Made by a program: the position numbers and the translations under genes
In this document: one piece after another, positions 1-5,072 of the stretch
Layout: every line of letters begins with the position of its first letter
Position numbering within the stretch: position 1 is the first letter of the stretch
The notes under the pieces: generated by a model
The model's database searches: none
Seen by the model: only the letters and a program-made list of their open reading frames with translations
What the model was told of the DNA's origin: nothing
Assembly: GCA_023137075.1 (NCBI GenBank)
Contig: JAGLQA010000827.1
Span: 1-5,137, forward strand
DNA from: Candidatus Aminicenantota bacterium
Lineage (GTDB): Bacteria > Acidobacteriota > Aminicenantia > UBA2199
Reading direction: 5' to 3'
DNA length: 5,137 bases

Positions 1-2
1 TC

Positions 3-59
3 GCCACGGAAACGGTTTTGCAGCAAGCCGAATTGTACGCCGAAGACTGGACAAAATGA
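3..59 (+). CDS. C-terminal fragment of an unidentified upstream protein (partial, 5' end outside window)
   Basis: The third forward frame is open from the window edge and ends at a TGA at 57-59. It reads ATETVLQQAELYAEDWTK, an acidic, helix-like tail that looks more like natural protein than the other two frames; those read basic, cysteine-rich or low-complexity strings. The fragment is too short to assign a family. If real, the gene runs in the same direction as the TIR gene, but about 200 bases of AT-rich spacer with its own promoter separate them, so co-transcription is not required. This is a choice among three short frames and remains tentative. Confidence 0.4.
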   Translation, partial: ATETVLQQAELYAEDWTK

Positions 60-150
60 TTAATAAGAGCAAAACCGGCTGATTGGCGGGCTTGGTTGCT
101 AAAAAAGTTAAATTGACTTCTAAAGTGAAATGTAATATTATACAATTCGG
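28..150. repeat. 10-bp perfect inverted repeat (arms 28-37 and 141-150) followed by a T-run
   Basis: CCGAATTGTA at 28-37 is the exact reverse complement of TACAATTCGG at 141-150, and six T residues follow directly (151-156). The arms are 103 bases apart. The left arm lies in the tail of the presumed upstream gene and the right arm overlaps the end of the predicted -10 box of the TIR promoter. Between the arms a smaller imperfect pairing is possible: AGC/GCT plus AACC/GGTT around 68-100. In an upstream transcript the arms plus the U-run could act as a long-range terminator or define a structured RNA, but a chance match is possible at this length. Confidence 0.4.
113..141 (+). promoter_or_regulatory. 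Predicted sigma70-type promoter for the TIR-domain gene
   Basis: TTGACT (113-118) and TATTAT (136-141) each match the consensus at five of six positions and are separated by exactly 17 bases. Transcription would start near 148 and leave an AT-rich leader of about 114 bases before the ATG at 262. AT-rich DNA yields chance promoters, so the optimal spacing is the main support. It fits a TIR gene expressed independently of the gene to its left. Confidence 0.5.
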
Positions 151-261
151 TTTTTTATTGAGGTTACTGATTTTAAATAAAATTTCGTTTAAGATAAATT
201 TTATATTAAAAAAACATATATAAATTAAACATTATGATAATTTGAAAAGAGGAGTAAGGTA

Positions 262-1107
262 ATGGCAAAAGTTTTTATATCACATTCGAGCGAAGATAAG
301 TATTTTGTGAATCTTCTGGTGGCCTTATTGGACTTTCATTATATCGAGACATGGTGTAGTTTAACGAATTTACATCCGGGAACTAAATTTCCGGGTGAAA
401 TTGAAAATGCGTTAAAAACTTCGGATTATATGCTCGTAGTCGTATCTGAAAATTCCATAAAATCCAAATGGATTACAAAAGAGATTTCAGTTTTTGAAAC
501 AAGAAAACCGGGATCCTTAGTTATTCCATTACTCTTAGAGTCGGTTGACCTTGACGAAGTCGTCCCGGGGCTAAGTGATTATCAATCCATTGATTTTATG
601 AAATGTATGCTAACAGGTTTTAAAGAACTATTACAATTATTCGGAAAAGAATTTCTTCCTCGTAGTGAACGAAGAAGTGGTGAAAAACGGAGAGATGGGG
701 AAAATCGAAGAAAAAGCGAGAACCGGAGATCAACGAATCTAACTCAGCGAATGCGGCTTGGTTTTTGGAAAAGCTATTCTTCAGCCTGCGGAATTGGAAA
801 ATTTGATGATTTATGGCTAAGTGTGAGAGAGCGGTTTAAAGTAATCGATTATTTAAAATATGCAGCCAACGAATATGTATATCTCGATGAAACAAAAAAT
901 AAATGTGATATTGATGACGTTTTAGAAAAAGCGACCAACATTGTTTGGGAAGAATTGAGGAAAAAAGATGAATTTGTGAAGGTAATATATGTTATCGAAG
1001 CTGTAGCCGAAGAGATAAAAAGAAATTATATAGTTAAGCCTATTGAACGGAGAACTAAAAGTGGTAGGAGGTCAGTGGTTGATAGGCGAGATGACGATAA
1101 GCTTTGA
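262..1107 (+). CDS. TIR-domain protein with two arginine-pair hexad arrays
   Basis: This 281-residue protein opens with a TIR domain (about residues 2-130). Visible landmarks are the first strand and box-1-like VFISHSSED (4-12), the strand YMLVVVS (56-62), and SKWITKEISVF (68-78). Glu74 sits where SARM1 and bacterial NAD-cleaving TIRs carry their catalytic glutamate. VIPLLLE (87-93) is the next strand. NADase activity is inferred from family knowledge. There is no signal peptide or membrane segment, so it is probably cytoplasmic. Arg-Arg pairs recur every six residues at 137-156 and again at 263-276, flanking a helical, unrecognised region (about 185-258). The ATG at 262 is supported by GAGGAG at 249-254 with a seven-base gap. 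No partner of a known TIR system such as Thoeris is adjacent. The gene is more AT-rich than the genes to its right, with many ATA, AGA and AAA codons, which suggests acquisition. TIR assignment is firm; biological role (anti-phage defence, signalling or NAD metabolism) is open. Confidence 0.88.
   Translation: MAKVFISHSSEDKYFVNLLVALLDFHYIETWCSLTNLHPGTKFPGEIENALKTSDYMLVVVSENSIKSKWITKEISVFETRKPGSLVIPLLLESVDLDEVVPGLSDYQSIDFMKCMLTGFKELLQLFGKEFLPRSERRSGEKRRDGENRRKSENRRSTNLTQRMRLGFWKSYSSACGIGKFDDLWLSVRERFKVIDYLKYAANEYVYLDETKNKCDIDDVLEKATNIVWEELRKKDEFVKVIYVIEAVAEEIKRNYIVKPIERRTKSGRRSVVDRRDDDKL
661..732 (+). repeat. Hexad Arg-Arg repeat, first array (coding, about four units)
   Basis: Residues 134-157 of the TIR protein carry Arg-Arg pairs at 137-138, 143-144, 149-150 and 155-156, an exact period of six residues (18 bases). 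Typical units read ERRSGE, RRDGEN and RRKSEN. The DNA units have diverged (cga-aga, cgg-aga, cga-aga, cgg-aga for the pairs), so conservation is at the protein level. The array lies directly after the TIR domain, like a charged linker. Confidence 0.8.
1045..1092 (+). repeat. Hexad Arg-Arg repeat, second array (coding, about three units)
   Basis: Residues 262-277 at the C-terminus of the TIR protein repeat the pattern of the first array, with Arg-Arg at 263-264, 269-270 and 275-276, again exactly six residues apart (ERRTKSGRRSVVDRR). The protein ends five residues later in an acidic-basic tail. Confidence 0.75.
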
Positions 1108-1142
1108 ATAAGGCTAAAATGGTTATTCCTCGGTTAAAGTTG

Positions 1143-1178
1143 AAAAAACCGGATATGTAATTCGTTCTCGTCTCCGGT
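1143..1178 (-). terminator. Weak terminator-like hairpin downstream of the glycosyltransferase operon
   Basis: Read on the minus strand, ACCGGA (1178-1173) can pair with TCCGGT (1153-1148) and a run of six T residues (1148-1143) follows. The stem is only six pairs and the loop about 19 bases, long for an intrinsic terminator. It lies about 100 bases past the stop of the GT4 gene, in the 168-base spacer between convergent genes, where a terminator is expected. A competing pairing (CGGTT 1131-1135 with AACCG 1147-1151) weakens the case. Confidence 0.3.
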
Positions 1179-1275
1179 ATCCATTATACAACAAATTCCA
1201 CAACTTTGAAACATTCGCACACCAACCCCTTTTTTACTCTGATTGGTTCTGTTTTGATTTTTTCTCAGGATAATG

Positions 1276-2430
1276 CTATTTTTTGACGGCTTTGTTGAGG
1301 GCTTCTTCGATTAATTTCAGGTATCGTTTATAACTGTAGTTTTGCCGGCAGAATTCCCCGGCTTTTTTCGCTGTTAACTCCCCCTTTTTAGATACCGCGT
1401 CCCGGATGCCGTTGGCAAAGGCTTCCGCTTCCGGGGCCGCCAAGACGGCGATGTCCTTGTTTAACGATTGGGTGTGGGTGTAAAGATCCGTGGCGACCAC
1501 GGGAATACCGCTTTTTAAATAGGAATAAATTTTTAAGGGGATATTGGTGCCTAAGATTCTCGGGGATACGAGCACGTGGGCCGCATTTAAATAATAAGGA
1601 ATTTCATGGGGCTCTCTGCGGCCCAATACCAAAACCCGGCCGGTTAAGGCGCTTGCTTCCACTTCCTGTTTGACCGCTTCTACCTGCTCTTTTTTTCCAC
1701 CGATCAATACCAACCGGAAATTTTCGTTTAAGTGTTTCATGGTGTCGATGAGCAAGGGGATGCCCTGGTAGGCTTCAAGGGTGCCGGTGTACATGATGAC
1801 TTTTTTTTCATCACTGCCTATCTCATCTTTGATTTGGGCTAATCTATCCGGGTCTAACTCTTCCGGGGTCTCATCGATGAAGTTTTCGATGACGGTTAAT
1901 TTTTTTTCGTCCGTGATGGTTGCGGCGTAATCGTAAAGGGCTTTACATATCACAATGGTAGATTTTGAATTTTTCAGGGAGATTCGTTCGATAAATTTAA
2001 AAAAAGATACGATTATCTTTGACCGGGTAAACCGGAAGTTGTTCATCTGCTGGACCAAGGAGGAGTGCATATCGTAGAGATGGGGAGTACCGCTTATTTT
2101 ACTGAAAAAAGCGCCCATGATATTGGCTTCTTCGTGGGTGTGGATCACGTCGTATTTGCCCCGGCACAACCTGGCCCAGGCCTTAAAGAAGAGGAAAAAA
2201 TCGAGAACAAGCTTGGCTGCCGAGGGCCCGGTTTTAACCGATTTGACGAAAGGGGGCCGGATGCTGCGGAAAATCCGCAGCCCTTTGACTTTTTTATCCT
2301 CACCAAGGGGATAGGTTACCAGGTCCACTTCATGGCCTGAGTGACCCAGGGCTTTGATCCTGAAATATTCGGAAAAGGGAGTGCCTCGGGGTTCAAAAAA
2401 GGGCTCAGGGGCGATCATCAATATCTTCAT
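1276..2430 (-). CDS. GT4-family (group 1) glycosyltransferase
   Basis: This 384-residue cytoplasmic GT-B-fold enzyme would transfer a sugar from a nucleotide-sugar donor to a glycan or lipid-linked acceptor; the sugar cannot be read from sequence. The N-terminal acceptor domain starts with MKILMIAPEPFFEPRGTPFS (1-20), typical of this subfamily, then GHEVDLVTY (32-40) and DVIHTHEEAN (94-103). The C-terminal donor domain begins with VIMYTGTLEAYQGIPLLI (211-228), then LVLIGG (240-245), VLVLGRREPHEIPYYL (266-281) and NIPLKIYSYLKSGIPVVATD (296-315). In that last block the two glutamates of the classic E-x7-E motif are replaced (Thr295, Ser303), a variation that also appears in relatives carrying a KIYSYL motif. 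The length is normal. The ATG at 2430 lies inside the end of the GT2 gene (26-base overlap), preceded by AGGA with a seven-base gap, so translation is probably coupled. It is last in the operon. Confidence 0.9.
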   Translation of the reverse strand: MKILMIAPEPFFEPRGTPFSEYFRIKALGHSGHEVDLVTYPLGEDKKVKGLRIFRSIRPPFVKSVKTGPSAAKLVLDFFLFFKAWARLCRGKYDVIHTHEEANIMGAFFSKISGTPHLYDMHSSLVQQMNNFRFTRSKIIVSFFKFIERISLKNSKSTIVICKALYDYAATITDEKKLTVIENFIDETPEELDPDRLAQIKDEIGSDEKKVIMYTGTLEAYQGIPLLIDTMKHLNENFRLVLIGGKKEQVEAVKQEVEASALTGRVLVLGRREPHEIPYYLNAAHVLVSPRILGTNIPLKIYSYLKSGIPVVATDLYTHTQSLNKDIAVLAAPEAEAFANGIRDAVSKKGELTAKKAGEFCRQNYSYKRYLKLIEEALNKAVKK

Positions 2431-3394
2431 CTGTAAATCCTATGAAATCTCTTACGGAGTAAACATTTTTATTCAGTCCTTCGTGATAAATGCGAGACAG
2501 CATCTCGGCGACCAGACCCAGGGTTATGACCTGGAAACCTAAGAAAATGAGCAGTACCGTTAGAAATAGGAGCGGTCGATCGGCCGATTGGTTTAAAAAA
2601 TATTTGGAGTAGGTAATGTAGAGCCCGCTGATGAAACCGGTTCCCATCATGAATAAACCCACACCCCCGAAAATTTGCAGGGGTCTGTGCGAGTAGGTTA
2701 ACAGGTATTTGATGGTTATCAGGTCCAGGATAACCCGGATGGTTCTCCCCAACCCGTATTGGGATTTGCCATGTCTGCGCTCCCGGTGGTTGACGGGAAT
2801 TTCGACGGATTTGATGCCGATCCGGGATGCGATCGCCGGAATATAACGGTGCATCTCTCCGTACAATTTAAGACTCTTGGCCACATCTTTTTTGAATGCG
2901 CGTAAGGAACAACCATAGTCGTGGAGTTTGACCCGGGTTATAAAAGAGATCAATTTGTTCCCGAAAAAGGAGGGGATTTTTTTGGTCAGCATCTTATCTT
3001 TTCTTTTTTTTCGCCAGCCGTTTACGATGTCATAGCCTTCGTTCAGTTTGTCCACGACAGCAGGGATATCGGCCGGATCATTCTGCAAATCTCCGTCTAA
3101 GGTCACGACCACGTCCCCTTTGCAGTGATTGAAGCCGGCGGAAATGGCCGCACTTTGTCCGAAATTTTTCCTGAAATTTATGATTTTGACCCGCTTGTCT
3201 GTTTGATGCAGCTTTTTTAATCTCTCAAGAGACCCGTCGCTGCTGCCGTCATTGGAAAATATGATTTCAAAATCACTGTATTTCCCGTCAACCGCAGCGA
3301 TAATTTCACGGTAAAGGATTTCGATATTCTCTTCCTCGTTGTAGAGAGGGATAACAATGGATAGATAAATATTCTTGCCGGTTTTTTTATTCAT
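2405..3394 (-). CDS. GT2-family polyprenyl-phosphate glycosyltransferase (GtrB/DPM1/ArnC type) with two C-terminal membrane segments
   Basis: With the ATG start the protein has 329 residues. The GT-A domain (about 10-235) shows LSIVIPLYNEEENI (11-24), IFSNDGSSDGS (45-55), NFGQSAAISAGFNH (77-90) and the metal/nucleotide-binding TLDGDLQNDP (98-107, DxD at 100-102). HRERRHGKSQYG (203-214) is typical of dolichol- or undecaprenyl-phosphate glycosyltransferases. Two hydrophobic segments follow (about 240-262 and 273-299), then a short cytoplasmic tail. Members of this group move a sugar from a nucleotide donor onto a polyprenyl phosphate at the inner face of the membrane. Sugar specificity is unknown. 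A TTG at 3397 directly before the ATG at 3394 could serve as start and add one residue; ATG is preferred as the stronger codon. The start overlaps the DUF2061 stop by eight bases, and the end overlaps the GT4 start by 26. Confidence 0.92.
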   Translation of the reverse strand: MNKKTGKNIYLSIVIPLYNEEENIEILYREIIAAVDGKYSDFEIIFSNDGSSDGSLERLKKLHQTDKRVKIINFRKNFGQSAAISAGFNHCKGDVVVTLDGDLQNDPADIPAVVDKLNEGYDIVNGWRKKRKDKMLTKKIPSFFGNKLISFITRVKLHDYGCSLRAFKKDVAKSLKLYGEMHRYIPAIASRIGIKSVEIPVNHRERRHGKSQYGLGRTIRVILDLITIKYLLTYSHRPLQIFGGVGLFMMGTGFISGLYITYSKYFLNQSADRPLLFLTVLLIFLGFQVITLGLVAEMLSRIYHEGLNKNVYSVRDFIGFTDEDIDDRP

Positions 3395-3689
3395 CAAGAT
3401 AACCCAATTCCTTTAATTTTTCCATAATGATCTGTTTGTCTTTTTCTTCAAGATTTCGTGTCACCTTTATATCTTCAAGCGGGTGAAGCTTCTTGCCAAT
3501 TTTTATTTTCCCCCATATTCGTTCATGGAGAAAATAGGCGATGAGTTTCAGAGCCATATCCAGCGCTCCTATTTTGAGGGCAATAAGTGTTTTTCTTGTT
3601 AGAGCCAGGGCAACCAGGAAGGTTATCATCGTTGCAATAATCCGCCAACTGATCGATTTCAAAAAACTTCTGAGCTTAGTTTCATTCAT
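3387..3689 (-). CDS. DUF2061 small membrane protein
   Basis: This 100-residue protein matches the DUF2061 pattern: KLRSFLKSISWRIIATMITF (5-24), then a loop and a second helix ending in the family signature KLIAYFLHERIWGKI (48-62). Two membrane segments are expected, about residues 15-31 and 34-54. After them comes a soluble C-terminal extension (65-100), HPLEDIKVTRNLEEKDKQII onward, ending in KELGYLDE. Family function is not established. Placement directly before a GT2 polyprenyl-phosphate transferase resembles gtrA-gtrB pairs, in which a small membrane protein flips the lipid-linked sugar, but DUF2061 is not GtrA, so that role is only an analogy. ATG at 3689 is supported by AGAGGA (3702-3697) and a predicted promoter just upstream. 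It is first in the three-gene operon and overlaps GT2 by eight bases. Confidence 0.85.
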   Translation of the reverse strand: MNETKLRSFLKSISWRIIATMITFLVALALTRKTLIALKIGALDMALKLIAYFLHERIWGKIKIGKKLHPLEDIKVTRNLEEKDKQIIMEKLKELGYLDE

Positions 3690-3720
3690 TTGGTTTTCCT
3701 CTGAATCAAATTTAAAAGCA

Positions 3721-3749
3721 ATTATATCTCCATTTTACAAAAAATTCAA
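3721..3749 (-). promoter_or_regulatory. Predicted sigma70-type promoter of the DUF2061-GT2-GT4 operon
   Basis: On the minus strand TTGAAT (3749-3744) and a perfect TATAAT (3726-3721) are 17 bases apart. Transcription would begin near 3714, giving a leader of about 25 bases that contains the AGAGGA ribosome binding site. The position, directly in front of the first gene of the operon, adds support. Confidence 0.65.
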
Positions 3750-3797
3750 TGTTGCCGCACTATTTTCTTCCTTTTTTTGAAATTTCGCGAAATTATA

Positions 3798-3827
3798 TTG
3801 ATAACATCGATATTTTCATGGTATAAT
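3798..3827 (+). promoter_or_regulatory. Predicted sigma70-type promoter of the GAF-pyrE operon
   Basis: TTGATA (3798-3803) and a perfect TATAAT (3822-3827) lie 18 bases apart in the divergent intergenic region, about 50 bases from the opposing promoter. Initiation is expected around 3834-3837. The first transcribed bases would be in TTTCCGATG, which puts the ATG of a short leader frame at or within a few bases of the 5' end. The leader to the GAF start is about 80 bases. The two promoters could share regulator sites, but none is recognised. Confidence 0.6.
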
Positions 3828-3836
3828 CAATTTCCG

Positions 3837-3905
3837 ATGAAATTTAAGAGAAGAAAGAATCGAGTTTTTTATGCGTTTGTGATTTTCCCATTTAATATGG
3901 TGTAG
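3837..3905 (+). CDS. Candidate 22-codon leader ORF upstream of the GAF-pyrE operon
   Basis: An ATG at 3837 opens a 22-codon frame ending at TAG 3903-3905. The peptide begins with a basic stretch (MKFKRRKNR) and continues with a Phe-rich hydrophobic part (VFYAFVIFPFNMV); five of 22 residues are Phe. The stop codon overlaps the AGGAG ribosome binding site (3904-3908) of the GAF gene, so ribosomes ending here would sit on or beside the next initiation region. There is no Shine-Dalgarno sequence before the ATG, and the promoter predicts a start only zero to three bases upstream, so initiation would have to be leaderless. It is not in frame with the GAF gene. Chance is a serious alternative for so short a frame. 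Confidence 0.25.
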   Translation: MKFKRRKNRVFYAFVIFPFNMV

Positions 3906-3913
3906 GAGTAAAA

Positions 3914-4468
3914 ATGAAAGACCTGAACGAATTAGTCGGAAAATTAAGCATGGTAGTACAGGAAGAAGATAAAGGATCTGCGTTTAAAAAAACGATCCGG
4001 GAAATCGCGGATTTCTATAAAGAGAATTTGCAACTGTTAGATGAGGAAATAGCTATATTTCTAACCAATGATGAAAAGACGATATTATCATTTGCTTATC
4101 CTGAATACCTGGTAGACGCAGGCATGATACCAATCGGCTCTTCCGAAGCGACGGCGGCCTCCATTTTTAGACGGGGCATCGGGGTAATCGAGAATAATTT
4201 TCAACAGCAGAGGCACTTATCGATTTTTGAGATTATTCGTACCCCGGACGGAAAGTTGAAACCCCTGTGGAAAATGATGGGCACATTGATAGCAGCAGAA
4301 GGAGAGAAAATCGGGGTGGTTGAGATTTCGAGAAGAGGGGAAAACCAGTTAGAAGCCGGTGAAGATTTTAGCGAAGAAGATTTGCAGTTTTTAATGGCTA
4401 CCATTACCAAGTTCGCGCCCTATATTAAAATGGTACTGCCGGAAAATTTCAGGGGAAGAATAACGTGA
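3914..4468 (+). CDS. GAF-domain protein encoded upstream of pyrE
   Basis: The 184-residue soluble protein is essentially a single GAF-type sensory domain (about 18-172), with no fused kinase, GGDEF or DNA-binding domain. Recognisable features are the N-terminal helices with FKKTIREIADFYKENL (24-39), EEIAIFLTNDEKTILSFAYP (44-63), a central SSEATAASIFRRGIGVIENN (76-95), and the closing strand and helix EKIGVVEISRRGE (131-143) with DFSEEDLQFLMATI (151-164), a typical GAF ending. Ligand is unknown. ATG at 3914 follows AGGAG (3904-3908) with a five-base gap. The stop overlaps the pyrE start as GTGA, so the two are almost certainly co-transcribed and translationally coupled. A role in sensing a nucleotide or metabolite for pyrimidine synthesis is inference from that coupling only. 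The hydrophilic composition and lack of a signal peptide indicate a cytoplasmic location. Confidence 0.8.
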   Translation: MKDLNELVGKLSMVVQEEDKGSAFKKTIREIADFYKENLQLLDEEIAIFLTNDEKTILSFAYPEYLVDAGMIPIGSSEATAASIFRRGIGVIENNFQQQRHLSIFEIIRTPDGKLKPLWKMMGTLIAAEGEKIGVVEISRRGENQLEAGEDFSEEDLQFLMATITKFAPYIKMVLPENFRGRIT

Positions 4469-4998
4469 GAAACCGGCTGAAAGAAATACTCTTAGAAAAA
4501 TCCGTGATCTCCGGCCGTGAATTTACGCTGGCGTCGGGGAAGACCAGTGATTTTTATGTGGATGCCAGGGTTTCCACATTGTGGCCCGAAGGGGCGTACC
4601 TGTGCGGTAAGATTTTCTTAGAGATGTTAACGGGGTTTAAAATCGATGCGGTTGGCGGTTACTCCATCGGGGCCGATCCCATTGTTTCGGCGATTGCGGT
4701 ACTCAGTTTTCTTGATAAAAACCCCATCCCTGCCTTTATTATAAGAAAAGAGGTAAAAACCCACGGAACCGGGAAGGTGATTGAGGGGAATTTTCCCGAA
4801 AAGGGCCGGGTTGCCATCTTTGATGATGTGGTGACATCCGGCGGTTCTATCTTGCGGGGCGCACGCCAGGTGGAGAAGCAGGGCGGAAAGGTAGAAGTGG
4901 TAATGGCCCTTATCGACCGTGAAGATGGCGGCCGGGAAAAAATCGAAGCTGCCGGTTACCAATTCCTCTCCATATTTACGAAAAAAGATCTCATCTGA
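4465..4998 (+). CDS. pyrE: Orotate phosphoribosyltransferase
   Basis: PyrE joins orotate and PRPP to form orotidine 5'-monophosphate and pyrophosphate, the fifth step of de novo UMP synthesis, in the cytoplasm. The 177-residue protein shows the orotate-side motif FTLASGKTSDFYVD (20-33), the VGGYSIGADPI loop (63-73), and the lysine-bearing flexible loop FIIRKEVKTHGTGKVIEG (91-108), in which RKE and KxHG are family hallmarks. It also has the PRPP-binding signature VAIFDDVVTSGGS (116-128) and the conserved LIDREDGG (149-156). It is on the short side of the family (E. coli PyrE has 213) but all active-site blocks are present, so it should be functional. The start is GTG at 4465, overlapping the GAF stop by four bases, with AGGGGA (4451-4456) as ribosome binding site. 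Nothing resembling a strong GC-rich terminator follows; only an AT hairpin, AATTTT/AAAATT, lies at about 5003-5018. Confidence 0.95.
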   Translation: MRNRLKEILLEKSVISGREFTLASGKTSDFYVDARVSTLWPEGAYLCGKIFLEMLTGFKIDAVGGYSIGADPIVSAIAVLSFLDKNPIPAFIIRKEVKTHGTGKVIEGNFPEKGRVAIFDDVVTSGGSILRGARQVEKQGGKVEVVMALIDREDGGREKIEAAGYQFLSIFTKKDLI

Positions 4999-5072
4999 TC
5001 TAAAATTTTCATTAAAATTCCAAAATCCATCTCTTTTGTATCCTATTCGGTTTTTGTAAAACGAGCAGCAGT

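Noticed and set aside
262..1107. Assignment of the TIR gene to a named defence system such as Thoeris
   Set aside because: No ThsA-like or other known partner gene is in the window and the C-terminal region is unrecognised, so only the TIR domain can be supported.
1183..1188. A perfect TATAAT on the minus strand between the TIR and GT4 genes
   Set aside because: No acceptable -35 box lies 16-18 bases upstream (best TTTCAA), and a transcript from it would run antisense into the TIR gene with no gene to serve.
2065..2542. Several plus-strand open frames of 62-91 codons antisense to the GT4 gene and the GT2 3' end
   Set aside because: All lie opposite clear glycosyltransferase coding sequence, overlap one another in different frames and lack convincing ribosome binding sites.
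3541..3780. A 79-codon plus-strand open frame opposite the DUF2061 gene
   Set aside because: It is antisense to a recognised family member and runs through the minus-strand promoter; no independent sign of coding.
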